Assembly (NCBI RefSeq): GCF_014646655.1
Contig: NZ_BMNR01000003.1
Location: forward strand, 161,049-225,048
DNA length: 64,000 nt
From: Yeosuana aromativorans
GTDB lineage: Bacteria; Bacteroidota; Bacteroidia; Flavobacteriales; Flavobacteriaceae
Direction of reading: 5' to 3'
Positions 8,734 through 18,222 of this stretch are shown here, in pieces. Position 1 is the first letter of the stretch. Each line of letters begins with the position of its first letter. The notes under the pieces were generated by a model, which searched no databases, was not told where the DNA came from, and was given only the letters and a program-made list of their open reading frames with translations. The translations under genes and the position numbers were made by a program.

Positions 8734-9531
8734 TCATTTTATTAATTTTAGTTTCCTACTGCCATTCAATTCCATGAGTTCAATTTGTAATTTTTCATTT
8801 TCTCCCAAAACAAACTTGGGCAGCACATACACAAAATCCTTTGATTGATTATCCTTAACAATCGATGGTGTTTTATAGCTGTATATTTCATCCATTCTGA
8901 GTTTTTGATAGGATGATTTTCTTTTTTTGGTCCCAATAGATCTGTATACATTTAGGTAATCAATCCCAAAATCGATTCCCGAACGATTCTTAATCTCAAG
9001 TACCAAGTACACTTCCTCCATATTGTGCACAACCTTCAACAATCCTAAAACGATGCCCTGTTTCCTTATGCTTGCCATTGAAGAAAACCTTGATCTTAAT
9101 AAATATTCAGAGAACTTTCTATAATAGTTTTCTTTTTCAATGTTCTTTGGCCTATCGATTTTATTGGTCAATGAATCCAATATGGGTTTCTCATTCCCTA
9201 TACAGGCCCCTTCCCTTATAAAATAATTCAACCGGGCCAAATGCCGTTCATATTTTAAAATATAGGCATATACTTGTCCGTTACTGGTCACGGCCAATAA
9301 ATTACTCACTTCTCCGGGAGAAGCCTGCAAAAGGCCAAAATTTTGCTCTCGTTCCCTATTGTATGTGAACACGAAGTTTTCTGAACCTGTTATGCCCTGT
9401 CGAATGGGGTCCGGGAAGAATAATGCCACGTTCATTTTATCATTCGCATAAATCGTATCAAGTGTCTGTTGCGCGCGAAATGTAGCGGAGCATAAAATCG
9501 TAATAAATAGAATAATTGTTTTCATGATCAT
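8734..9531 (-). CDS. traN: TraN, conjugative transposon outer-membrane-side T4SS protein (DUF4138)
   Basis: 265 aa with a signal peptide (start KTIILFITILCSATFRAQ). It resembles the TraN/DUF4138 family of Bacteroidetes conjugative transposons, VirB9-like proteins of the outer-membrane core. It is the last gene before a strong terminator, 22 bp downstream of traM. TraO, TraP and TraQ, which often follow, are absent, so this is the short version of the operon or a trimmed one. Confidence 0.8.
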   Translation of the reverse strand: MIMKTIILFITILCSATFRAQQTLDTIYANDKMNVALFFPDPIRQGITGSENFVFTYNREREQNFGLLQASPGEVSNLLAVTSNGQVYAYILKYERHLARLNYFIREGACIGNEKPILDSLTNKIDRPKNIEKENYYRKFSEYLLRSRFSSMASIRKQGIVLGLLKVVHNMEEVYLVLEIKNRSGIDFGIDYLNVYRSIGTKKRKSSYQKLRMDEIYSYKTPSIVKDNQSKDFVYVLPKFVLGENEKLQIELMELNGSRKLKLIK

Positions 9532-9553
9532 TGGTTTTTAAATTGTTTAATGG

Positions 9554-10513
9554 CTATAGGTTTTCTTTTAGCAGCAATTGGTAGTTGTTCAGTATGGTGA
9601 CCTTAGTGTTCCTGTTGTTTCGCAAGAAAATCTTTTTTATTCCCCCAACCTGGGGAACACCTGGTATACTGACATCCTGGACCATATCGTCGATCACCTC
9701 CTTGGAGGCCTCTGCCCGGAAACTGTTCTCTATGTAAATCCCTTCACTCCCATCCTCAAAATCAAATGCCTTAAGTTTTACCGGTTGATGATTGATGTTT
9801 TCAATATCGATCATGGCACGATTCGGTTGAAAACTGACAAAGCCATAAACGATGGTATTTCTGGGGATATCAATTTTGTTTATTACGACATCCCTCATTA
9901 ATCGCATCCTTAATCGACAATGTGCCTTTACGGTTTGGGTCCCATCAACAAGGACAGGGATGGACCGGTCAACAAACGCCCTGATGCCCATTTGGTCCCT
10001 TTTGGGGCTCGAGGCAAAAAACAGTTGGTGCTCCAAACTGATTTCCTTACTTGATATCCCCTCTTGTGGAATCAATTTCACATCCACTGAATCTTCATTC
10101 CGGCCATTGGCCTCGATATGATAATCGGCAATTTCTTGCCCATCCATATCATTCCCATAAGTACCCTCCGAAAATCCCATATCTTGATGACCATATAGGC
10201 TATCCAATATCCATTGCTTTTTTTTCTCCAACAAATCGGGATCATAAACCCCAGTGGAATCCAATAAACGCTCATCATAAATACTTGGGGCATTGGTTTG
10301 CCTTACTTCCTTTAAATCGTTGATGGCATCCAATTTGGAATCATACGCTTTCTGTTCATCCTCCAACTTGGGTACGGGAATCTGATTGGCATCAATGACC
10401 GGTTCCTCGTGATCGCCAAGTACCAGCGCGGTGTATGCTGCAATGAAAATGGCCACGCATAACAATAAGACAGCAAACACGACTTTGTTTTTCTCTAGTT
10501 TCATTTGGTTCAA
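9554..10513 (-). CDS. traM: TraM, VirB10-like conjugation protein
   Basis: 319 aa. A single N-terminal membrane helix (about residues 11-30) precedes an acidic, disordered periplasmic linker, and the C-terminal half is beta-rich (TQTVKAHCRLRMRLMRD... then VYGFVSFQPNRAMIDIENI in part), as in TraM/VirB10 proteins that span the envelope. The linker is short for the family. ATG at 10513 is followed by a second Met three codons later, which may be the true start. It is 2 bp from traK. Confidence 0.82.
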   Translation of the reverse strand: MNQMKLEKNKVVFAVLLLCVAIFIAAYTALVLGDHEEPVIDANQIPVPKLEDEQKAYDSKLDAINDLKEVRQTNAPSIYDERLLDSTGVYDPDLLEKKKQWILDSLYGHQDMGFSEGTYGNDMDGQEIADYHIEANGRNEDSVDVKLIPQEGISSKEISLEHQLFFASSPKRDQMGIRAFVDRSIPVLVDGTQTVKAHCRLRMRLMRDVVINKIDIPRNTIVYGFVSFQPNRAMIDIENINHQPVKLKAFDFEDGSEGIYIENSFRAEASKEVIDDMVQDVSIPGVPQVGGIKKIFLRNNRNTKVTILNNYQLLLKENL

Positions 10514-10515
10514 TT

Positions 10516-11145
10516 TTAATTAACTTCAGTTTTATCGTTATTTTCTATTTTTCTCAGGCTGTTTTCAAAAAAATCGGTGATCAATAAACCGTGTGGATTT
10601 TTTGGAAAATTTCTATCTACATGGATCAACTTCCCCGATGTTTTTAGCTCATAGGTATCTGTGATGGAGCCTCGGTTCACTTCAAATATGGTAGTGGTCT
10701 TAAACCCATAAGGTTCTTTTTGAACATCCACTTTGGAATCGATCCGTATAACCTTTTGGACCAGGGAATACTGCAATAACCTGTTATAAACACCATCTGC
10801 TTTCTTTTGACGGTAAAGGGCATCCACCGAACTGTTCCCCAACCAAAGGGCCTTTTCCAGGTTCCTTTCGTAATTGCTGGCATCAATGTTATAGAAATAG
10901 GTATGGAACAGTTCCAAATGTGACAATGCCTCCACTTCCAGGTTCTCATTTTGGGAGACCAGTCTCAACGGGATCACATGTCCTTCAGAGTTCACAACAA
11001 AGGCTTTGTCCATGGACTCCCGATGCAACCTGATCACCAGTAAGATACAACCCAGCGCCACTATCGATGAGCAGATAACAACCGCCAATACAATAAAACG
11101 GTTAAGTCTCAATACCGCGTAAATATTCTTATAAGGTGTTTTCAT
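10516..11145 (-). CDS. traK: TraK, VirB8-like conjugation protein
   Basis: 209 aa. It has a short cytoplasmic N-terminus, one membrane helix (about 16-40) and a periplasmic NTF2-like domain, as in TraK/VirB8 assembly factors. MKTPYKNIYAVLRLNRFI is typical of the family start. It sits between traJ and traM in canonical order. No separate traL was found in the 2-bp gap to traM. Confidence 0.85.
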   Translation of the reverse strand: MKTPYKNIYAVLRLNRFIVLAVVICSSIVALGCILLVIRLHRESMDKAFVVNSEGHVIPLRLVSQNENLEVEALSHLELFHTYFYNIDASNYERNLEKALWLGNSSVDALYRQKKADGVYNRLLQYSLVQKVIRIDSKVDVQKEPYGFKTTTIFEVNRGSITDTYELKTSGKLIHVDRNFPKNPHGLLITDFFENSLRKIENNDKTEVN

Positions 11146-11169
11146 TCCATTATTTTTAAAATTTAAGTT

Positions 11170-11997
11170 TCAGCCACCCGTGAACAGCTTGATCACAAAA
11201 GAAGATGCCCGCCTGTATAGATTGAACTTTAACAGGACTACAAACCCAATGGATCCAAATTGTATGAGCGGCGCAAAAATTTGACTTCCCCAATCGGTTC
11301 CAAACAAAGTGGACCAAAAATTGGTATTGATCTCCGTGTATAAATTGTTCACAAACACATTGACCAGAAAAAAGGCCGGCACCATCATATAAATCCCTGC
11401 GTACAGCTTAAAAAAATTATAGGCCAGGTTCCTGAACTTCTCAAAAACGGCCAAACTGATGACCAACGGGAAAAAGGCCTGCATAATCCCCAACAGGAAA
11501 TAGCGTTCGGACAAGAACAAGGGATATATAAATATATCCAAGAGCCATAAAAACAGACCTATAATGAACGCTGTAACCTTCAAACCGAACAAAGGGGTCA
11601 CCAATGCCTCGTATAATAAGGCCAGGGCCTTTTTGGCGGCTTCCAGGGCACCCACATCCTGTTCGATGTCAATGTCTTGCATCTGAAGCGGAAGGAGTGC
11701 CGGAGCCGTATCCCGATATTGGTTTTCAATGGCCACCAAAATAGAATCAAAAACGTTGAGCACCTGGGTCGAGAAAATGACCAAGATCACCACGGCAAAA
11801 TTCTTGGCAAGCTCGTTCGGCGTCAATCCCCAAGTATAACCATCATTGTTAGCGACTCCTTCATTATACTTTTTAAGGATATTGACCAGGAACAACATGA
11901 TGGCCAAGGTTTTCATACCGGTTATCGTATACCGGGAAAAATCACTGTCCTTTATGGTGGTAAAGACTGCATCCACGTATTCCAATCCTATTGACAT
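11170..11997 (-). CDS. traJ: TraJ, VirB6-like polytopic T4SS protein
   Basis: 275 aa with about five to six hydrophobic helices, including GLKVTAFIIGLFLWLLDIFI (quoted in part) and a C-terminal LIQFGSIGFVVLLKFNLYRR. This is the inner-membrane channel component of the Bacteroidetes conjugation apparatus. It begins 2 bp downstream of traI. Confidence 0.83.
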   Translation of the reverse strand: MSIGLEYVDAVFTTIKDSDFSRYTITGMKTLAIMLFLVNILKKYNEGVANNDGYTWGLTPNELAKNFAVVILVIFSTQVLNVFDSILVAIENQYRDTAPALLPLQMQDIDIEQDVGALEAAKKALALLYEALVTPLFGLKVTAFIIGLFLWLLDIFIYPLFLSERYFLLGIMQAFFPLVISLAVFEKFRNLAYNFFKLYAGIYMMVPAFFLVNVFVNNLYTEINTNFWSTLFGTDWGSQIFAPLIQFGSIGFVVLLKFNLYRRASSFVIKLFTGG

Positions 11998-11999
11998 GC

Positions 12000-12581
12000 C
12001 TAATAGTCTGTCTCTCGGTTATTGATTTTATACTGCATGCCCCTAAAGGCAATGATCTCTTTGTACCGCCGGGTCTTATGTTCTATCTCGATTACCATTT
12101 CCTTGGACTCCTGTTCTTTCTCCTTTAAAATTTCGGTTCGGTCGGCGTCGGTCATTTTCAAGGTATTGCTTGACAAGACCCTATTGATAAAGTCCAGGTT
12201 TTCCATGGATTGTTCAATAATGGCGTTAAAGGATTCTGATATCCGACTGACTTCATCGGGCTTGATAAAAGGTGAGTTCAAAATATTCCGTAGATCGCCC
12301 TGAACCAGCGCATATAGCCTTTGGTTGTTCCTTGTTAACTCCCTGACCGCCTTAAGCTGCTTGATAACACTGCTCACCTTATCAATGTTTTCCTTTTGTT
12401 GTTTTAGAAACTCCACGGTTTTCAATAATTGGGAGGTTTGTTTTGCCGACTCAACAAGCGATTTGGTCAGGCTAATGAAATTGGTGTTGTCATAGACCGG
12501 CATTCCTTGGGCCATCCCTTTAGTTGATGTCAAGAAGATCGTGGCCAAGGCAATCATAAGCACTTTGATTTGATGTTTCAT
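12000..12581 (-). CDS. traI: TraI, DUF4141-like T4SS protein
   Basis: 193 aa with a signal peptide (to about residue 24, ..STKGMAQG) and a long helical coiled-coil body, similar in plan to VirB5/DUF4141 minor pilus-associated proteins. It lies between traG and traJ with 2-21 bp gaps, the usual position for traI. Confidence 0.78.
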   Translation of the reverse strand: MKHQIKVLMIALATIFLTSTKGMAQGMPVYDNTNFISLTKSLVESAKQTSQLLKTVEFLKQQKENIDKVSSVIKQLKAVRELTRNNQRLYALVQGDLRNILNSPFIKPDEVSRISESFNAIIEQSMENLDFINRVLSSNTLKMTDADRTEILKEKEQESKEMVIEIEHKTRRYKEIIAFRGMQYKINNRETDY

Positions 12582-12602
12582 TGGATTTAATTTTATTGGT
12601 TA

Positions 12603-15029
12603 TTAATACTTTTCATTTTGGACATGTTGGGATTCAGACCTGACAAATTCTGTAATGGCCCTCTCCATATTATGGGTCCGTCCATATATCTGCATGATCA
12701 TCCCATTTTCCTTTCCATCCGTGAGATAGGCCGCATACACTTCCTTGGGGACCTCTAATCTGAATACGTTGCTTGACTTCCCTATCTTGATGAACATCTC
12801 GGTATATTTGCGGTCTCCGGTAAAATTGTTCCTGATGGATTTCAATTGGTTCAGATCGTGCTTGGTGAGGTTCAATCGTTTCTGTAGGGCATCATACCCT
12901 TTTTCGTTCCTGAGGCTATAAATGACCTGCGTGTTCTCCAATATGCTTGCAGAAGTGGAATTATCGGGCAACTGGTTGATGGATTGCAGAATGATACCGA
13001 TGGCACCGTTCTGCTTTCTTATAGCCTGGTAATAGAATTCCACGCTCTCCAGTACATTGTCAAACTTTAACTGTTTGGCAAACTCATCAAACAGGATAAT
13101 GCCACGTTCAGATCGATTTCTCCAAATTGTGCGCTGTATGGCCGACTTGATCAGTTTGAGCATGACCGAAAGAATTTCCTTGTTATCCTTGATCTCATCA
13201 AGTTCGAAGACAATCATCCGTTTGTCCTCTATCTTGTAGGTTTGGTCATCCCCAACACTGAACAGAAAATGGTACAGGCCATCATCTACATATTCTGAAA
13301 GGATGTGCAAAAAATTATAGACACTGAAATCCTTCCCATCGATGTTGAGCTCTTGGATCAACCCGTCTTTTTTAAAGTCCACAAAATCATACAGGCCTTC
13401 CAGGGAATGGTTGGAATGGGTTGCACTATAGTAGTAACCAAGGACTTTCTTAATGGCAACCTCCTTGGCCTTGGTCACTTGACGCTCCGCCAACAGTTCC
13501 AATAGAAACATGGCCAGGTCTTCCAAACGTTCCGGCGTCAGATCATCAATACCTGAAATATAAAAAGGATTGATCCCCAGGTTCTTTCCCTGTTCGTAAC
13601 GGAGTATCACATGGTCATCCGGGTACAGTTTTGCGAATTTGGAATACGACCCGCCCAAATCTATAATGACCAACCGTACATTGGATTCAAAATATTGGCG
13701 CAGGATGTTATTGGCCAAAAAGGATTTTCCCTCACCAGTGGGCGCGAAAATGGCAAAATTACGCGCCTTGATCCGGATCTTATGCTCATCCCATACATCT
13801 TTTAGCACGGGTATATTATACTGCCTGTCATTAAAGATGATACCCTGGTCATCAGATTTATAATTGCTGTTATTGATATAGAGGCAAAGCGCATGTTTCA
13901 AATCGGTGACATACAGATCCTCATTGGAAAAGTTTGTGGCAAAACAGCAATAGGAATTCAGAAAATACTGTTTTCGTTCCTCACCTTTGGGACAATAGGG
14001 AACAATATCCAATTCCTTGAACTCGGTTTTGATCTTGGAAGCAATGGCTCCAAGCCCCTTTGTTCCAGTGGACCAAAAAACGATGTTAAGGTGTCCACGG
14101 ATGATCCGGGAAGTGTCATCCTCATTGATTTCGGCAACAATGGCCTCGATCTTTTTTAAGATGACCTTGTTCTGGGTTCCAAAATTAGAGCTCTTTTTCA
14201 GTTCTTCCATTTTCTTGTCCAGTAGTTTTCGCCATTTCTGCTTATCGTCCAAATAAACGATCTGGTTCACAATATGGTTTTCATTTAGATTTAGGCCCAA
14301 CCCATCAATAAACCCTTGATGGAATATAAAATCATCTGAAGTGAACTTATCATTGGTTTTACTGCTCTGTACGGTATCTCCAAAACAGCGTTCACTGTTC
14401 ACGGCCAGTACATCAAATTGATTACCGCCGATCTCAATATCGGTTTTATTGAGTTGGATATCCGTATCAAAACCTTCATTGAACCCATTGAAATAGAACC
14501 CGGTCATTGTTCTTATTTCAGGCTCAGCCAATGGTATCAATGTTACCTTGCGACTATTGTTTATAAACGATACGGCATCATTGACCGAATCAATGAATTC
14601 ATGGACCTGAAAGTCCAGTTTTCTATGAACACCCTTTTCATTCCTTCTAAAAGGGTTTGTAAACTTGGAAGCATTCAACACTTTATGGAAGGGCAGGATA
14701 AAAAACAAATAGCTGTTATGCCTTAAATATGCCCTACCCTTAAAATAATCATGGGTCGCCCGTTCCAAAAAACTGCTGTTAGGAATGTTATTGGCCATAT
14801 ACAAGGCCTTTTGATAAACATCCTGCTTATGGATGACCGTGCTTATTGGCAATGATTTAAAAGCTTGGAACCAGGTGCCGTGGATTTCCTCAAAGTCGTG
14901 TTCAGACAGTGAATAAATCTCTGGCAAGTCCGCTTTATAGCACAGAACGACATTGCCATTGTTTGCAAACAAGACATGCCCTTGGATATCCAAAATAGGA
15001 TGGTATGATGATAGATTAATTGTCCTCAT
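12603..15029 (-). CDS. traG: TraG, VirB4-type conjugation ATPase
   Basis: 808 aa, full length. Walker A is APTGEGKS (about residues 425-432) and Walker B is IILFDEFAKQ. The N-terminal third is the DUF3875-like region of Bacteroidetes TraG. It energises pilus assembly and DNA transfer at the inner membrane. The start overlaps traF by 14 bp, so translation is coupled. Confidence 0.93.
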   Translation of the reverse strand: MRTINLSSYHPILDIQGHVLFANNGNVVLCYKADLPEIYSLSEHDFEEIHGTWFQAFKSLPISTVIHKQDVYQKALYMANNIPNSSFLERATHDYFKGRAYLRHNSYLFFILPFHKVLNASKFTNPFRRNEKGVHRKLDFQVHEFIDSVNDAVSFINNSRKVTLIPLAEPEIRTMTGFYFNGFNEGFDTDIQLNKTDIEIGGNQFDVLAVNSERCFGDTVQSSKTNDKFTSDDFIFHQGFIDGLGLNLNENHIVNQIVYLDDKQKWRKLLDKKMEELKKSSNFGTQNKVILKKIEAIVAEINEDDTSRIIRGHLNIVFWSTGTKGLGAIASKIKTEFKELDIVPYCPKGEERKQYFLNSYCCFATNFSNEDLYVTDLKHALCLYINNSNYKSDDQGIIFNDRQYNIPVLKDVWDEHKIRIKARNFAIFAPTGEGKSFLANNILRQYFESNVRLVIIDLGGSYSKFAKLYPDDHVILRYEQGKNLGINPFYISGIDDLTPERLEDLAMFLLELLAERQVTKAKEVAIKKVLGYYYSATHSNHSLEGLYDFVDFKKDGLIQELNIDGKDFSVYNFLHILSEYVDDGLYHFLFSVGDDQTYKIEDKRMIVFELDEIKDNKEILSVMLKLIKSAIQRTIWRNRSERGIILFDEFAKQLKFDNVLESVEFYYQAIRKQNGAIGIILQSINQLPDNSTSASILENTQVIYSLRNEKGYDALQKRLNLTKHDLNQLKSIRNNFTGDRKYTEMFIKIGKSSNVFRLEVPKEVYAAYLTDGKENGMIMQIYGRTHNMERAITEFVRSESQHVQNEKY

Positions 15030-15300
15030 AGTTCAAGGGGCTTTCCTTTTTATTACTGATGGTCTTTGGAAAGACTTTTTTCAAATGGAGCCATTCAGGA
15101 TGTTTATTAAAGTTGGTCAGAGCTATATATAGGACAGCATTCAATACAAACACGCCCAAGACAACCAAAAAACTGAAGGAAAAGATGATCAACAACAAGG
15201 AGCCTATGACAGAGGTCATCATCAAGGCAAACAATGGTATGGAAAGGCCCATGATCTCTGCTCGCTTTCTGATATTCCTGTAAACACTATAGCGCTTCAT
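15016..15300 (-). CDS. traF: TraF, DUF4133 small membrane T4SS protein
   Basis: 94 aa with two adjacent membrane helices (about residues 20-60) and a basic N-terminus (RNIRKRAEIMGLSIP), as in DUF4133/VirB3-like TraF. It sits between traE (1-bp gap) and traG (14-bp overlap). Confidence 0.85.
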   Translation of the reverse strand: MKRYSVYRNIRKRAEIMGLSIPLFALMMTSVIGSLLLIIFSFSFLVVLGVFVLNAVLYIALTNFNKHPEWLHLKKVFPKTISNKKESPLNYEDN

Positions 15301-15301
15301 C

Positions 15302-15589
15302 TTAAACTACAATTCCTATGAGGTACGTAAAGATGCCGACCACGGCTCCGGCTATAAGCACGAATACCAATACCCTTGTAATCCCTTTTTTTAGATCGGC
15401 ATTCTCACCAAAGAAATGACCGGCATTGAACAGAAACCCTATTAAGAAGATAACACCAAGAACAATGGGGAAAATGGCCCGGATGGTATCGGACACATCA
15501 TTGACCGAATTTTCGATGCCACCGATCTGCGCAGACATGGAACTTGAGATGAGAACTAATAAAGCCGTTACGTATATTGATTTTTTCAT
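15302..15589 (-). CDS. traE: TraE, DUF4134 pilin-like T4SS protein
   Basis: 95 aa. A cleavable signal peptide (..ISSSMSAQIGG) is followed by two membrane helices (IRAIFPIVLGVIFLIGFLF and VLVFVLIAGAVVGIFTYLIG). This is the DUF4134 TraE plan, a VirB2-like subunit. It is the first gene of the tra operon; its promoter should lie in 15590-15700, but I found no exact TAnnTTTG box there on the minus strand. Confidence 0.87.
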   Translation of the reverse strand: MKKSIYVTALLVLISSSMSAQIGGIENSVNDVSDTIRAIFPIVLGVIFLIGFLFNAGHFFGENADLKKGITRVLVFVLIAGAVVGIFTYLIGIVV

Positions 15590-15944
15590 AAGACCTAAAA
15601 TTTAATTTTTAAACGATTTTTGATCTTAGAAAATTATCAATAATTATATATTTAAACAACTGATTTACAATATTTTACATAAATAATATTATTTAAATAC
15701 GTTTGATTTTAATTGACAATAAATGGCATTAAATTTTATGGAAAAAGTATTGGAAAAGTGTCTCAATTATGGAAATCGCATCGAAATCAACTTTCAAAAA
15801 CATCAAATTTCTTCTAGAAACGCTAAAAAAGTGTACTCTTTTCGATTAAAATTTACAATTCCATAAAAGCATTCGTAACGATACGCCTGGTGGTAATTTT
15901 TATGTGGTACCTGAAAATCAATAATGCTCTATTTTCTCATATAA
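15590..15944. other. AT-rich spacer between traE and hipB
   Basis: No credible gene. It must contain the tra promoter (leftward). A rightward TACGTTTG at about 15698 matches the -7 box but leads to nothing. A short frame from 15769 ends after about 25 codons. Confidence 0.4.
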
Positions 15945-16044
15945 TTATATTTAAAAGCATATAAAAATAATATATTTGTATAAATTATATCTAAATACAT
16001 ATAATTTAGTATATTTGTGTAATTTTATATTTAAAAGCATATAA
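15945..16044 (+). promoter_or_regulatory. Three HipB-type operators with exact 40-bp spacing and two promoter boxes
   Basis: Three palindromes TTATAT-N8-ATATAA lie at 15945-15964, 15985-16004 and 16025-16044. The N8 gap equals that of the E. coli HipB operator (TATCC-N8-GGATA). The third touches the hipB start codon. TATATTTG boxes (exact Bacteroidetes -7 consensus) occur at 15971-15978 and 16010-16017, one in each interval. Bound HipB dimers would cover both promoters. Confidence 0.8.
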
Positions 16045-16262
16045 TGAAAGTATTGGCTGAGTTTGTAAAAAACCGAAGAAAGGAGGTTAACCTAACACAG
16101 GAAGCCTTTGCGGAAAGGGCTGGTGTTGCCTTAACCGTAGTACGTAAAATAGAACAAGGAAAAACAAACCTTAATATGGAGAAGGTCAATCTTGTTTTGG
16201 CCATGTTCGGTCATGAGCTGGCCCCTGTAAAATCTAAAGAACTAATCCATGAGACAAGGTAA
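16044..16262 (+). CDS. hipB: HipB, XRE-family antitoxin/repressor
   Basis: 72 aa. It is almost entirely a Cro/C1-type HTH (residues 5-60, with RRKEVNLTQEAFAERAGVALTVVRKIEQG). It should bind the three operators just upstream and repress the operon. It overlaps the next gene by 14 bp. It is short for HipB, with little C-terminal extension beyond the HTH. Confidence 0.88.
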   Translation: MKVLAEFVKNRRKEVNLTQEAFAERAGVALTVVRKIEQGKTNLNMEKVNLVLAMFGHELAPVKSKELIHETR

Positions 16263-16584
16263 TGTATATTATAAAACGTTTTTTGCAGGAACCATTACAG
16301 AAACGGATGGGGGTGATTATATTTTTCAATACGATGATGCTTATGTAAAAGAGCATCCTTCTGAGTTTATCACCTTTACTATGCCGGTTTCAGATCGACC
16401 ATACACGGACAACAAATTGTTTCCGTTCTTTGAGGGCTTGATACCCGAAGGTTGGCTACTGGAAATCGCCTCCCAAAACTGGAAGATAAACCGCAATGAC
16501 CGCATGGGCCTTTTATTGGCCTGTTGCCAAAACTGCATTGGAGCAGTAAGTGTTTTACCAATACTGGAAGATGATGAAAAATAA
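16249..16584 (+). CDS. hipS: HipS-like protein (HipA N-terminal subdomain 1 as a separate gene)
   Basis: 111 aa. It matches only the N-terminal subdomain of HipA kinases (VYYKTFFAGTITETDGGDY, then FFEGLIPEGWLLEIASQNW, then GLLLACCQNCIGAVSV). In tripartite HipBST systems this domain is a separate protein that acts as the antitoxin. Overlaps of 14 bp with hipB and about 14 bp with hipT show a coupled operon. It is not a frameshift of a longer gene: both flanking ORFs are intact, and the start of the next gene has its own extra domain. Confidence 0.8.
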   Translation: MRQGNVYYKTFFAGTITETDGGDYIFQYDDAYVKEHPSEFITFTMPVSDRPYTDNKLFPFFEGLIPEGWLLEIASQNWKINRNDRMGLLLACCQNCIGAVSVLPILEDDEK

Positions 16585-17512
16585 ATGCTTATACTGTTAT
16601 GAACCCTTGGAACATGAAGTGGACTTTCATGAAAAGTGTTCTTTGGAATTCTTTGGCACTTCAACGCCTCCTGCTATTCCCTACACCATTGACCAAATGA
16701 CGGAATTGGCAAAAAGCATTGTAGAACGCAGTGTGGCGGTACCAGGTGTCCAGCCAAAGTTATCCATGTCCTTGGTAAAAGAAACCCAAAAACAAGATGG
16801 CTCAAGACTGACCGTAGTCGGTGCCCTGGGGGGACAGTATATTTTTAAACCGCCTTCTGATAAATTTCCAGAAATGCCAGAGAACGAACACCTAACCATG
16901 AAAATTGCGGAAGCCTTTGACATACGGGTTGTCCCCTCAAGTTTAATAAAGTTGGCTTCGGGGGAACTGTCTTATGTGACCAAAAGAATAGACAGAACGG
17001 AAAAGGGAGAGAAGATCCATATGTTGGATATGTACCAGATTACCGAGGCATTTGACAAGTACAAAAGTTCCATGGAAAAAATAGGTAAGGCCCTTGACAG
17101 GTATTCAGATCATACTGTCCTGGATAAAATATTCTATTTTGAATTGGCTGTATTTAGCTTTCTTACAGGAAACAATGATATGCACCTTAAAAATTTCTCG
17201 ATGATAGAAAGCCCTTCAGGTTGGTTATTGGCACCTGCTTATGATTTATTGAATGTGACCATCATACTCCCTGAAGATCCTGAGGAATTAGCACTTTCCC
17301 TTGATGGAAAAAAAAGGAAACTCAAAAAAGAACATTTTGAACATTTGGGTAAAGGCCTAGAATTAACAGATAAACAAATTCAAGGCGTATTCAAACGAAT
17401 GGTCGAAAACAAACCGAAAGCTATCACATGGATTGAAAACTCGTTTTTATCAATGGAAATGAAAGCTGCCTATAAGGACATTCTTAACAGCAGATACGAA
17501 AGACTAAGGTAA
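16571..17512 (+). CDS. hipT: HipT-like Ser/Thr kinase toxin with N-terminal Cys/His knuckle
   Basis: About 313 aa from ATG 16571 (a second ATG follows at 16574; the frame is open to 16550). The HipA kinase core is complete: Gly-rich loop VPGVQPKLSMSL, lysine in YIFKPPS, catalytic GNNDMHLKN (Asp about 202), metal-binding APAYDLLN. The N-terminus adds CLYCYEPLE..DFHEKC, a possible zinc-binding knuckle not present in E. coli HipT. Known HipA/HipT toxins phosphorylate aminoacyl-tRNA synthetases (GltX or TrpS); the target here is unknown. Confidence 0.83.
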   Translation: MMKNKCLYCYEPLEHEVDFHEKCSLEFFGTSTPPAIPYTIDQMTELAKSIVERSVAVPGVQPKLSMSLVKETQKQDGSRLTVVGALGGQYIFKPPSDKFPEMPENEHLTMKIAEAFDIRVVPSSLIKLASGELSYVTKRIDRTEKGEKIHMLDMYQITEAFDKYKSSMEKIGKALDRYSDHTVLDKIFYFELAVFSFLTGNNDMHLKNFSMIESPSGWLLAPAYDLLNVTIILPEDPEELALSLDGKKRKLKKEHFEHLGKGLELTDKQIQGVFKRMVENKPKAITWIENSFLSMEMKAAYKDILNSRYERLR

Positions 17513-17559
17513 ATGCAACCTAAACTTAAAATGAGGCAAAACAACGTTAAATGGTCTGA

Positions 17560-18222
17560 TCATTTTCGCTTATCAGAACTGGCACTGTCAAATGCTATTA
17601 GATTAAATAGCTCTCTCATTCGCGATCTAACCCTACTCCCATATCGCTCTTCAAGTTCTTGAGCATTTAAGTTCGTCGTTGCATGTGTTTTTATATGGTG
17701 CTGTATGAACAAATCGTATCGGGATAACATGATTTCGCCCATCACATTACAATCCTTGCCATAATGCCTTCCAATTGGCTCCACTCCCAAATCATCAAAA
17801 CAAAAGAATTGGGTCATCCCATAATCCTCAATGGTCTTATAACCAACATGATTAAATCCAAATACAATGTTCCGGGAGGGTACTACAAGATAAGGCCGTT
17901 GATGGGGCACAATACACTTCAGGAGTTTCATCAGGCTGGTTTTTCCACATCCCACAGGACCAGAAAGCAAAATTCCTTTATGAATGTCGATTCCCAATTT
18001 TTTACAGTTCACATGGTCCTTGATGATATAGTTACATAGTCTGAATATGATATCACGGTCGGCTTCATATATTTCAAAGGCATCCCCAAACATCAGTTTA
18101 CCCTTGGCCTCAAGATACACAAGTATGCTATCAAAATCATACACCATCCGATGGCCTTTCAAAGTTCCAAGCCTATATTCTACAGCCCCTTCCTTGATGA
18201 TATCTGGTCTCTTGTTATTCAT
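17560..18222 (-). CDS. DnaC/IstB-like ATPase of the element replication module
   Basis: 220 aa AAA+ protein. Walker A is GPVGCGKTS (about 89-97), Walker B is FFCFDDLG, and a later arginine-rich part (RYGSRVRSRMRELFN) carries the likely sensor/finger residues. Proteins of this kind load helicase or assist transposition. Here its place behind an HTH protein and a winged-helix-like protein, with 4-bp overlap, is the usual replication cassette of Bacteroidetes conjugative elements. It is convergent with hipT. Confidence 0.75.
   Translation of the reverse strand: MNNKRPDIIKEGAVEYRLGTLKGHRMVYDFDSILVYLEAKGKLMFGDAFEIYEADRDIIFRLCNYIIKDHVNCKKLGIDIHKGILLSGPVGCGKTSLMKLLKCIVPHQRPYLVVPSRNIVFGFNHVGYKTIEDYGMTQFFCFDDLGVEPIGRHYGKDCNVMGEIMLSRYDLFIQHHIKTHATTNLNAQELEERYGSRVRSRMRELFNLIAFDSASSDKRK

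Noticed and set aside
16249-17512. Frameshifted hipA pseudogene
   Set aside because: Both ORFs have proper starts and stops with overlap, the kinase has all active residues and its own extra N-terminal motif, and the split falls where HipS/HipT are known to separate.
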